A stretch of DNA of 14,295 bases from CAIKKV01 sp044346855. GTDB taxonomy: Bacteria > Verrucomicrobiota > Kiritimatiellia > CAIKKV01. Positions within the stretch are counted from its first letter, which is position 1, and each line of letters starts with the position of its first letter. Shown here one piece after another: positions 1-7,563 of the stretch. The position numbers and the translations under genes were made by a program. The notes beneath the pieces are model-generated. The model saw only the letters and a list, made by a program, of their open reading frames with translations, did not search any database and was not told where the DNA came from. The stretch covers positions 1-14,295 of the forward strand of contig JBIIYJ010000122.1 of NCBI GenBank assembly GCA_044346855.1, read 5' to 3'.

Positions 1-96
1 ACGATTAGGAATAAGCCTGCCGCGATATTTAGGGTTGCGGGAGCCTGATTTTCCATTGTAAAGTGGGGGTTATTTCTAATAAGGAGTATCCCGGCC
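1..96 (+). other. Upstream region of ridA, no gene seen
   Basis: This short leader is less GC-rich than the genes and holds no convincing coding region. A Shine-Dalgarno sequence AAGGAG lies at 81-86, ten bases before the ridA ATG at 97. A hexamer TCTAAT at 75-80 resembles a -10 box, but it has no matching -35 and would start the transcript inside the ribosome binding site, so no promoter is called. The real promoter may lie left of the window or in a weak form in bases 30-65. Confidence 0.5.
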
Positions 97-474
97 ATGA
101 AGCAGATCATCCAGACCCCCGACGCCCCTGCCGCAATCGGTCCCTATTCCCAGGCCGTCAAGACCGAGTCGTTCCTCTTCTGCGCCGGCCAGCTCGGACT
201 CGTGCCCGCGACCGGCCAGCTCGCCGCGGGCGGCATCGAGGCCGAAACCCGCCAGGTCCTGGCCAACATCGATGCCGTCCTGAAGGCCGCCGGACTGACC
301 CGCGCCTCGGTCGTCAAGTCCACCGTCTTCATGGCCGACCTCGCCGAATTCGGCCTCATGAACCCCATCTACCAGGATTTCTTCAAGTCCAACTTTCCCG
401 CCCGCAGCACCGTTCAGGTCGGCCTCCCCAAAGGCGCCCGCATCGAGATCGAAGTCACCGCGCAGATAGGATAG
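97..474 (+). CDS. ridA: RidA family reactive enamine/imine deaminase
   Basis: The product is a 125-residue protein of the RidA (YjgF/YER057c/UK114) family, at the usual full length. Family members are small trimeric cytosolic enzymes that hydrolyse reactive enamine/imine intermediates released by PLP enzymes such as threonine dehydratase, giving a 2-ketoacid and ammonia. Visible family marks are IGPYSQA at residues 14-20 with Tyr17, the CAGQLG strand near 29-34, Arg103 in the PARSTVQV segment that binds the substrate carboxylate in archetypal RidA, and IEIEV at 116-120 with Glu119. Position 105, often Cys in enteric RidA, is Thr here. These residues point to an active deaminase rather than a divergent Rid paralogue. 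The ATG at 97 has AAGGAG ten bases upstream. The stop codon TAG (472-474) lies inside the first unit of the downstream heptamer array. No link to the following sugar operon is evident. Confidence 0.95.
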   Translation: MKQIIQTPDAPAAIGPYSQAVKTESFLFCAGQLGLVPATGQLAAGGIEAETRQVLANIDAVLKAAGLTRASVVKSTVFMADLAEFGLMNPIYQDFFKSNFPARSTVQVGLPKGARIEIEVTAQIG

Positions 475-615
475 CGGATAGCTAATAGCTGATAGCTAAT
501 AGCTGATAGCTGACCGCAGCGGATAGCTAATAGCTGATAGCTGATAGCGGACCGCAGCGGATAGCTGACCACCGATAACCGATCACCGATAACTGATCAC
601 TGATAACTGATTACT
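470..615. repeat. Heptamer tandem repeat array (STRR-like)
   Basis: The stretch divides exactly into 18 seven-base units plus two ten-base units, with no leftover base. The first part (470-566) is built from GATAGCT, AATAGCT and GATAGCG, interrupted by two identical GACCGCAGCG units at 512-521 and 550-559. This gives a higher-order repeat of 45 and 38 bases. From 567 the unit drifts through GACCACC and then alternates GATAAC(C/T) with GATCAC(C/T), ending in GATTACT at 609-615. The array begins inside ridA and uses one unit for the ridA stop codon. The GATAGCT/AATAGCT tract carries stop codons in all three plus-strand frames. It ends 17 bases before the next start codon and fills essentially the whole intergenic space. 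It resembles the heptameric short tandemly repeated repetitive sequences described in cyanobacteria. Its function here is unknown. Confidence 0.93.
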
Positions 616-632
616 GGGAAAAGGGGTTCATC

Positions 633-3600
633 ATGTCATCCAGATTCCTGCGCACATTGCTCGCGGTTTCGGCCGCGGTTGGGTTGGGTTCCCTCTCCGA
701 CGCGGCGGAAGCCTGGTGGACCTCGTCCCCCGCGCCTGCCGCCAACGCCCTGGATCCCGTCTTCGGGCCCGGCTCCGAATTCGCCTGGTCAGCCGCCTCC
801 GGCACCTTCACCGTCAGCCGGGTGGAGTCGCTCCCGTTTCCCCATCCGGGCGGGCCGGGCGGGCTGGCCGTGCTCACCGCCGGCGACAAAGGCGTGGCGC
901 TGGAGGGCCGGACCCGCTACCCCTCGAACCTGTCCTATAACCTGTGGCTTCGCCTGCCCAGTCCCAAGCCTGCCGTCCTGACGCTGGCCCGCCGTTTCGA
1001 GCCGTCCACGAACCTGCCTCCGCGCCTGGTCGAAAAGAATTTCCGGCTGGGACTCTCTCCCACGGTTTCGGAGTCGGTCTCCACCGTCGTGTCGCGGGAC
1101 GGCAAACCGCTCCACGATCTGGAAGCCCTGTCCGCCAAGCTGGATTGGAAATGCCCCTGGGCGAACAGCTTCAACTATGAGCCCCGCGCCTACACGCGGT
1201 TCATGCCCGGCTGGGAACAGGATTTCCGCGCGCGCATCGAGCACGACATGGCCGCCGTTCCCGCCCTTTCGGAGAAATGGCTCAACGTGCGCGCCGAACT
1301 GGCGCCCGACCAGGTGCGCTTCTGGTTGGATGACCGCCTGGTTGCAACCAAGTCCGGCGAACCCATGGCGGTGGACGGGAGCGTCCGGATCGACTTGCCC
1401 CCCGGCGCCCAGCTGGCCCTGTTTTCAAGCCGCCCCCTGGAACCCACCCCCGGCTTCCAGCCCATTCCCCTGGGCGGCTACGTCAACGGCCTCGCCTTCC
1501 AGGGCCAGGCGAAGGGCGTCGATCCCGCCGCCCTGCCCGAACCCGGCCGGACGGCTCTGATCGACGGCATTCCCTTCGTCTTCCCCGGCCGGCACGGCGG
1601 GGCCGACCACCTTGACATCGCCCGCAGCTACCTGCGGGAAGCCAACGCCGCCGGCTACCTGCCCGCCAACGTCTACCGCTTTGCCGGCTCCCGCAAACGC
1701 GATTCCGCCCGCATCCAGCTGCGCGTGCCCAACGGACCTTACGAGGCGCTCTACCTCGTGGCGGCGGCCGAGGAGAAACCCGACACTCTGGCCCGCCTGA
1801 CCGTCCAGTTCTACCGGCCCGACGCCGGCTTCGGCGAGGCATTCGGGTCGCCCGTTCCGCTCGCATCCGCCAAGTCGGGGCAGGGGGACGTGAAGGCGCT
1901 GCCCGTCCGCCTCGCCAACGGCAAGACGGCCTCGCTCTGGCTGGTCCGGATCCCGCTCGACCCCGGCCGCCTCTCCTCGTTCGCCGATCTCGACATCGTG
2001 GAGCTCGAACTCACGAAGGACCTGGCCCTGTTCCGCTCCTATCCCGACCCGATCAGCTACGGCTGGCATCCCGCCGGCCTGCCGTCCTCCGTCCAGGTCT
2101 ACGCCGCCACCCTGGCCCGCTCCCCCTGGACCTTCGCCTGGACGCCCAGCCGCTTCGGCCATGTGTGGACCGCGCCCGAAGCCCCCGCCTACACGGCCGA
2201 CCTTGTCAACGACTCGGCCGCCCTGGTGACCGGCGTGCTGCGCATCGCCGCCGTCAGCTTCGACGGAACCGATTCCATCCGGCAGGTGAAAAACGTCGCC
2301 ATCCCTCCCGCGAAATTCGGGAAGCCGGGCCTTTTCAAGATCCCGGTCGCCCTCGCGCCCCGGCTCAACGGGCACTACACGGTGGAAGCGTCAGTCGAGG
2401 CCGGCGGGCGGACGTGGGCCGAAAAGCGCTCGTTCGTGCGGCTGGCCCCCGACACCCGCGCCAAGACCTGGACGGGCAAGGGGGCGATGTTCGGCTTCTG
2501 GAGCTACATGGGCGGCCACCACACGCCCAAGGCCGAGCACATCATCCGCCTCATGAGCATCGCCGGCGCCCGGAACAGCGCGATGCGCGCCGACATCCCG
2601 CTGCCGCCCGACGTGAAGATCCTCTTCGACAACTGGTCGGACTCCCAGGCGGGCGCCTGGGAAGTGTCGCCCCAGCGCTGGCTGGCGACCGATCCGGTCG
2701 ATCCCGTGAAAGTGGCCGCCTTCCAGAAGGACGTAGTCGATAAAATCCAGAAGTTCCGGTCGAAGATCTCCGAAAATCGCCGTCCCGATCATATCTATTT
2801 CTATCCCGAGCCCCATATCAGCGCTCGCCTGAGCGCCGGCAACGTTCCCGATTATTGGAACGAGAAACCGTATGTCCTGACGCCCGAGGAGACCAACAGC
2901 CTGACCGTATTCTACCGCACCTCCCTCTATGCGGCCGAGGCGATCCGGCGCGAGCTGCCCGGTTTGGACATCCTGATCCCCTGGGGCGATCCCGGATTCG
3001 TCTGGCCCCTCCTGCGCGCCGGTTTCCCCACCAACCTGGTGGACGGCAGCGGCGTGGACATCCCCGGCTTCGAGCGGATTCCCGAGCGGCAGCTCCACGA
3101 GCAGGACATCCACCGGCTCTACACCCTGAGGCAGGAATACGCGCGGGTCGGCATCACGAATCCCATCATCCAGTACTGCGAGGGCATCTTCGTGCCGACC
3201 GAGCCGGGCGCGGTCGATTACCGGGAGCAGATGGACATCTATCAGCGCTGGACGCTGCTCTCGATGGGGTACGGCGTCAAGCGGTTCTACTCCGGCTGGT
3301 TCGCCTTCGATTGCGGCAACTACTACGGCGCCGAACACTACGGCGGCTGCGGCATCCAGCGCCGCATTCCGTACTGCGATCCCAAGCCCGCCTACGCCGC
3401 CTATGCCACCATGACGGACAAGCTCAACGAAGCCGAGTTCGACGGCTGGCTGCCCACCGGGTCGCACAACACCTACGCCCTCCGGTTCAGGAACGAGACG
3501 CGCGGCTCGATCTATGCGCTCTGGAGCCTGCGCGGCGTCCGGAGCGTCACGCTGCAACTGTCCGCCGACGCCGTCGTGCGCGTGACCGACAGCATGAACA

Positions 3601-4811
3601 ACGGGCGCGACATTCCTTCCACCAACCGGCTGGTGACGTTTGACACCGATCCGTCCGTCCGGTATGTCACCTTTGTTGCCCCCGCGGTGACCGTGGCCGC
3701 GGTGACGGTCGGCGAGCCCCGCCACCCGGACTCGGTTCAGCCTGCGGACGCGGCGCCCGTGGCGGACCTGGGCGACGGCTCGTGGCGCTTCACCAACGAG
3801 CGGGACGGCATCCTCGAATCCAACCACTGGGCCATCATGCATTACCCCGGCCGCTTCTCGGCGTCGTTCGAGGACGATCCCGCCCGCGGCCGCGTGCTGG
3901 TTTCCACCCTGGAGAAGCAGGAGGTCCCGCACGAGCTCATGCCCTGGTACAACGTGCTCCGCCCGGCCAAGCCTGTCGTCCTCCCGGGCGCCCCGTCCAA
4001 GCTCGGGCTCTGGGCCCGCGGCGCCGGCGACTGGGGCCGGGTCATCTACGTGCTGCGGGACGCCGCCGGGGAGCGCTGGACCAGCATCGGCACCCAGGAC
4101 CAGTACAACTGCGACGATTCCCACTCCTGGAGCATGTTCTGCTTCGACGGCTGGCGTTTCCTGGAATTCGAACTGCCCGGCCACACCGGGTGGGACCGCT
4201 TCCGCAAGGCCGGCACGACCTGGTGGCGCGGAGGCGACGGCGGCGACCCCGAGAAGCGGAACGTCGTCGATCTGCCGCTGACCCTGGAGGCCGTGATCGT
4301 CGAGCAGCGCACCCACATCCTTTACGTGAACGACATCCAGCCCGTCGCCACGAACCGCGTGGCGCTGGGCGGGCTCTTCGCGCTCTACGATTCCGCGGCC
4401 GACCGCGGCGACCAGGCCCTTCGCGTCAGCCGGCTCCGCATGCCGCTGCCCGAGGGCGCGCCGCCCCTGCCGAACCCGATCGCGGCCATGGCGGCCGCGG
4501 GGAAGGGGAGCGCGACGGCCATCCAGGGTCTTCGCCAGCCCGACCACTACTACGACGGCACCCGGATGCATGTGGACTTCCGCGAGGCCCCCGGCGCGGC
4601 GAAGCACTTCCTCTGGGTCGGCGCCTATCCGGACGGCCGCGGCGCGGTCAACCTCACGCCGACCGGACTGAAGTCCGGCGACCTCGTGCGCGGCCTGCGG
4701 CCCGGCGTGGAGCTCTACTATTGGATCGTCTGGCAGGACGCGGCCGGCGTGCAGTCTCCTCCGTCCCCTGCCTTCAAGGCCGTCACGGTGGACAACTTCA
4801 AGGAAAAATAA
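633..4811 (+). CDS. Large secreted multidomain protein, probable TIM-barrel glycosidase
   Basis: This is a 1392-residue exported protein. An N-terminal signal peptide is clear: Arg4/Arg7, a hydrophobic stretch at about 8-21, and an Ala-X-Ala site at 25-27. Residues about 40-270 look like a concanavalin/LamG-type beta sandwich (RFWLDDRLVA near 229). About 510-605 looks like an Ig-like beta domain. About 612-935 looks like a (beta/alpha)8 barrel, followed to about 1030 by a beta sandwich of the kind that closes clan GH-A glycosidases. About 1045-1270 is a second carbohydrate-binding-like sandwich (HILYVNDIQPV), and about 1298-1385 resembles fibronectin type III. Candidate catalytic acids are Glu726 (IYFYPEPH) and Glu850 (IIQYCEGIF), 124 residues apart, as expected for a retaining clan-A pair. 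A Cys/Gly/Tyr-rich motif follows near 890-910. Purine-rich AAAAGGGG at 619-626 precedes the ATG by six bases. It is the first gene of a four-gene unit. The GH family and substrate were not recognised. It could instead be a non-catalytic glycan-binding protein. Confidence 0.7.
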   Translation: MSSRFLRTLLAVSAAVGLGSLSDAAEAWWTSSPAPAANALDPVFGPGSEFAWSAASGTFTVSRVESLPFPHPGGPGGLAVLTAGDKGVALEGRTRYPSNLSYNLWLRLPSPKPAVLTLARRFEPSTNLPPRLVEKNFRLGLSPTVSESVSTVVSRDGKPLHDLEALSAKLDWKCPWANSFNYEPRAYTRFMPGWEQDFRARIEHDMAAVPALSEKWLNVRAELAPDQVRFWLDDRLVATKSGEPMAVDGSVRIDLPPGAQLALFSSRPLEPTPGFQPIPLGGYVNGLAFQGQAKGVDPAALPEPGRTALIDGIPFVFPGRHGGADHLDIARSYLREANAAGYLPANVYRFAGSRKRDSARIQLRVPNGPYEALYLVAAAEEKPDTLARLTVQFYRPDAGFGEAFGSPVPLASAKSGQGDVKALPVRLANGKTASLWLVRIPLDPGRLSSFADLDIVELELTKDLALFRSYPDPISYGWHPAGLPSSVQVYAATLARSPWTFAWTPSRFGHVWTAPEAPAYTADLVNDSAALVTGVLRIAAVSFDGTDSIRQVKNVAIPPAKFGKPGLFKIPVALAPRLNGHYTVEASVEAGGRTWAEKRSFVRLAPDTRAKTWTGKGAMFGFWSYMGGHHTPKAEHIIRLMSIAGARNSAMRADIPLPPDVKILFDNWSDSQAGAWEVSPQRWLATDPVDPVKVAAFQKDVVDKIQKFRSKISENRRPDHIYFYPEPHISARLSAGNVPDYWNEKPYVLTPEETNSLTVFYRTSLYAAEAIRRELPGLDILIPWGDPGFVWPLLRAGFPTNLVDGSGVDIPGFERIPERQLHEQDIHRLYTLRQEYARVGITNPIIQYCEGIFVPTEPGAVDYREQMDIYQRWTLLSMGYGVKRFYSGWFAFDCGNYYGAEHYGGCGIQRRIPYCDPKPAYAAYATMTDKLNEAEFDGWLPTGSHNTYALRFRNETRGSIYALWSLRGVRSVTLQLSADAVVRVTDSMNNGRDIPSTNRLVTFDTDPSVRYVTFVAPAVTVAAVTVGEPRHPDSVQPADAAPVADLGDGSWRFTNERDGILESNHWAIMHYPGRFSASFEDDPARGRVLVSTLEKQEVPHELMPWYNVLRPAKPVVLPGAPSKLGLWARGAGDWGRVIYVLRDAAGERWTSIGTQDQYNCDDSHSWSMFCFDGWRFLEFELPGHTGWDRFRKAGTTWWRGGDGGDPEKRNVVDLPLTLEAVIVEQRTHILYVNDIQPVATNRVALGGLFALYDSAADRGDQALRVSRLRMPLPEGAPPLPNPIAAMAAAGKGSATAIQGLRQPDHYYDGTRMHVDFREAPGAAKHFLWVGAYPDGRGAVNLTPTGLKSGDLVRGLRPGVELYYWIVWQDAAGVQSPPSPAFKAVTVDNFKEK

Positions 4812-4814
4812 GCC

Positions 4815-6887
4815 ATGGCTCCGCGCGCCTCCCGCACCGTCCGCTACCATCTCCGCGTGGCGCTCACCCCCGAACACGCCGCCGAGGAGGCGCTCGCCCT
4901 CGACTCGATCCTCGAGGACGCCCGCATCGACGAGGTGCTCTTCTTCGTGCCCCACGCGGAGGAGCGCTCGCCGGGCCTCGGCACGCCCGCCGAGATCCGC
5001 GAAAGCGCCGACCGGCTTGTACCCATTTTTGACAAACTCAGGGCCCGCGGCGTCGCTCCCTCGATCAACATCTGGTGGACGTGCTCGTTCAGCCATTTCC
5101 CCTCGCTGCCGCGGGTCCAGGACGGCGTGTTCACCTTCCGCTGGGCCGTCACGCCCGAGGGGAAGACCAGCCGGACCGCCGCCTGCCCCCGGTGCGAAGC
5201 CTGGCTTCGCGCCGCGCGGGAAATGTACGCCGCTTATGCGGCGCTGAAGCCCGTCCGGCTGTGGATCGACGACGACGTGCACGCCACGCTGCGCGCCGAT
5301 GTCCATTCCGCCTGCTTCTGCGACTCCTGCCTGGCTGGGATGGAGGCGCGCGCCGGGAGGAAATGGGAGCGGGCCTCGCTGCTCGCCGCGATCGTGAAGG
5401 ATCCGCCGAATCCCGTGCGCGACGCCTGGCTCGGCTTCCAGGAGGCGATCATGCTGGACATCGTGGCCGGCCTGGCGAGCGCCGTGCACGACGTCAGCCC
5501 GGAAACGCGCGTCTGCCTGATGCACTCGCCTTTCGAGTACCATTCGGCCGAGGGCCGGCACTGGGCCCCGCTGGTCAAGGCGCTCGGCTCGCCGCGGCCC
5601 ACCTTCCGCCCCAGCATCGGCCCGTACATCGAAACGACCTCCCTCGGCATCGCCGACGGGTTGAACGGGACGCGCCTCATGCAGGCTGCGCTCAAGGGAG
5701 CGGTCGACATCGCGCCCGAGATCGAGAATTATCCGCACACCCGCTTCGGCAAGACGGCCGCCATCGTCAAGGCCGACCTCCAGATGGCTCAGCTCTTCGG
5801 TATTCCGGAGATGACCTTTTCGATCTACCGGTTTGGAGGCCGGCTCGACCTCGAAGTCAAGCGCAGCCGCTTCTGGCAGCAGATGCTGGGCGCCCTCAAG
5901 CCGCGCCTCCAGATCCTGGCGAATCTCGGCATCCGGCCGGAGCAGCAGCAGGGCGTGGGCCTCTTTTTCCACGAGGAATCGGCCCGCCATACCGCGGGCG
6001 GAGAGTCGCTCACCCGCCCCGTCCTGCTCATGCGGAGACGCCCCTGGGACGGCGCCCTGTCGACCATGGGCTTTCCCGTCCGGTTCGGTCCCGCCCCCGT
6101 CACCGCCTTTGCCGGCGAGTCGCTGGCCGCCCTCGATCCCGCGGAACGGGCCCGCCTTTTCCAGGGCGGCGTGCTGATGGACGGCCGCGCCGCGGCGACC
6201 CTCCTGCGGCTGGGCGAGGGGAGTCTGGCCGGTCTGGCCGGCGCGCGCCCGGATGCAGGCCACTCCCACGAAACCATCGAGGAGGCCGCCTTTGGCGGGC
6301 TCCCCGGCGATGTGATGAACACGCGCTGGGAAGGCGCCGCCCGCCAGTTCGACTGGCTGCCCGGCGCCCGGGCCGTCTCCCGGCTGCGGGGGTATCGCGA
6401 CGAACCCACCGGCGACGGCGTCGTTCTCTTCGAGAACGCCGCGGGCGGCCGCGTGGCCGTCTTTCCCTTTGACAGCCAGGGAGGAGCCCAGATGTCGCTG
6501 GGCGCCGGCGCCGAGCCCATGCTGTCGCCCTCCTTCCTCAGCGCCCCGCGCCAGGCCCAGCTGAAGGATGTCCTGACCTGGCTGGGGAGGACGCCCCTGC
6601 CCATGGTCGTCCATGCCGAGTCGCCCGTCTATCCGCTCCTCGTCGCCCAGCCCCGCCGTTGGATTGCCGCGATCGCGGCCCTGTCGGCCGACGGGCTCGA
6701 CCGCCTGGACATCGAATTCGGCCCCTTGCCGTTCGAGGTGCGCAGGATCCGGCGGCTGGACAGGACGAATCGTTGGAAAACGGTTCCGCTGGAACGCCTT
6801 GAAACGACAGGAACGGGAACATGTCGGCTTCGCCTCGAAACGCCGCTGGCCTGCCTTGAAGTGGCCGTCTTAACCCTGGAAGCCTGA
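4815..6887 (+). CDS. GH42-like TIM-barrel protein, putative glycosidase
   Basis: The 690-residue product has no signal peptide or membrane helix, so it is probably cytoplasmic. Residues 1 to about 370 read as a TIM barrel like the N-terminal domain of GH42 beta-galactosidase relatives. Marks are CPRC at 124-127, the strand LWIDDD at 149-154, and CFCDSC at 167-172, a cysteine set typical of this group and possibly metal-binding or structural. Acidic candidates include Asp152-154 and the EIENYPHTR segment near 306, but no catalytic pair can be fixed from sequence alone. Residues about 375-560 resemble the GH42 middle domain, which has a glutamine-amidotransferase-like fold (FQGGVLMDGRAA near 455). 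The C-terminus, about 600-690, is a small beta domain. The ATG follows the stop of the secreted protein after three bases, and its ribosome site AAGGAA (4800-4805) lies inside that gene, indicating coupled expression. It may process oligosaccharides imported after the secreted enzyme acts. The substrate is unknown. Confidence 0.68.
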   Translation: MAPRASRTVRYHLRVALTPEHAAEEALALDSILEDARIDEVLFFVPHAEERSPGLGTPAEIRESADRLVPIFDKLRARGVAPSINIWWTCSFSHFPSLPRVQDGVFTFRWAVTPEGKTSRTAACPRCEAWLRAAREMYAAYAALKPVRLWIDDDVHATLRADVHSACFCDSCLAGMEARAGRKWERASLLAAIVKDPPNPVRDAWLGFQEAIMLDIVAGLASAVHDVSPETRVCLMHSPFEYHSAEGRHWAPLVKALGSPRPTFRPSIGPYIETTSLGIADGLNGTRLMQAALKGAVDIAPEIENYPHTRFGKTAAIVKADLQMAQLFGIPEMTFSIYRFGGRLDLEVKRSRFWQQMLGALKPRLQILANLGIRPEQQQGVGLFFHEESARHTAGGESLTRPVLLMRRRPWDGALSTMGFPVRFGPAPVTAFAGESLAALDPAERARLFQGGVLMDGRAAATLLRLGEGSLAGLAGARPDAGHSHETIEEAAFGGLPGDVMNTRWEGAARQFDWLPGARAVSRLRGYRDEPTGDGVVLFENAAGGRVAVFPFDSQGGAQMSLGAGAEPMLSPSFLSAPRQAQLKDVLTWLGRTPLPMVVHAESPVYPLLVAQPRRWIAAIAALSADGLDRLDIEFGPLPFEVRRIRRLDRTNRWKTVPLERLETTGTGTCRLRLETPLACLEVAVLTLEA

Positions 6888-6897
6888 GGATATCGCC

Positions 6898-7563
6898 ATG
6901 ATAAGCCAACTCCTTGAGGAGCTGAAGAAGCTGATCCCGAAAAAAGCCATGATGAAGGATCCGTCGGACTGGGACGATCCCGTGGCGCTCAAGACCGAAT
7001 GGGGCCCGCTCAAGGGCGGGGGGACCAATGTCCGGACCCACGTCATGAAAATCCAGGATGACGGCCGGCACGTCTTCAGGCCGGCGTTCGGGTATATCCT
7101 GTTCTGCGGCATCTTCCTGGTTCTCGGCCTCGGCCTGCTGGTGCTGATCGCGATTAACGATCCGAAGCAGTGGGTGGCAATGCTGATCGGCGCCGTCTTC
7201 GCTCTGGTCGGCGGCGGCATGCTCTGGTTCGGCGGCCGGCCCGTGGCGTTTGACCGGTCCTCCGGCCTGGTCTGGCGCGGGTGGGGGGATCCGCGTTCCG
7301 ATTTTGAACACGGCAGGGAGGTGTCCGGCACGCTCTGCCGCCTGGAGGAGATTCACGCCCTGCAGATCATCGCCGAGGTTTGCCGGGGCAAGAACAGCCG
7401 CTACAAAAGCTACGAGCTGAATCTTGTGAAAGTGGACGGGTCGCGCCTGAATGTCGTGGATCATGGCGACATCGCCCGCCTTCGCCAGGATGCGGCCGCG
7501 CTTGGCGTCTATCTCGAGGCGCCCATCTGGGATACCACCCTGCCCGGGGGAGAGGGGCCGTGA
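6898..7563 (+). CDS. Uncharacterised protein with two membrane helices
   Basis: This is a 221-residue protein of unknown function. A charged N-terminal segment (1-60) contains the motif WGPLKGGGTN at 35-44, which I associate with a widespread uncharacterised bacterial family but cannot name. Two strongly hydrophobic helices follow at about 66-86 and 92-112, joined by a short NDPKQ loop, so the protein should be a hairpin in the inner membrane. The remaining 110 residues form a soluble domain with alternating beta strands (RPVAFDRSSGLVWRG, YKSYELNLVKVDG) and a terminal helix, reminiscent of bacterial PH-like membrane-associated domains. The ATG has GAGGA (6886-6890) seven bases upstream, overlapping the stop of the GH42-like gene. 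Its end overlaps the start of the sugar kinase by four bases. Position in the operon suggests a role with the neighbouring sugar proteins, but it has no transporter signature. Confidence 0.8.
   Translation: MISQLLEELKKLIPKKAMMKDPSDWDDPVALKTEWGPLKGGGTNVRTHVMKIQDDGRHVFRPAFGYILFCGIFLVLGLGLLVLIAINDPKQWVAMLIGAVFALVGGGMLWFGGRPVAFDRSSGLVWRGWGDPRSDFEHGREVSGTLCRLEEIHALQIIAEVCRGKNSRYKSYELNLVKVDGSRLNVVDHGDIARLRQDAAALGVYLEAPIWDTTLPGGEGP

Noticed and set aside
75..80. TCTAAT as a ridA -10 box
   Set aside because: No -35 lies at proper distance, and transcription would begin inside the ribosome binding site.
470..615. CRISPR array
   Set aside because: The units are seven bases long and directly adjoining, without unique spacers, and no cas gene is present.
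2391..6614. A 1407-residue open frame on the minus strand across two plus-strand genes
   Set aside because: It is antisense to two well-supported genes, has low-complexity Gly/Ala/Arg/Asp-rich composition with no recognisable domain, and is the expected by-product of high GC at third codon positions.
7380..7559. Possible 5' extension of the PfkB kinase by 60 residues
   Set aside because: The extension lies fully inside the membrane protein gene and lacks kinase-like sequence. The GTG at 7560 has a well-placed ribosome site and a stop-start overlap.
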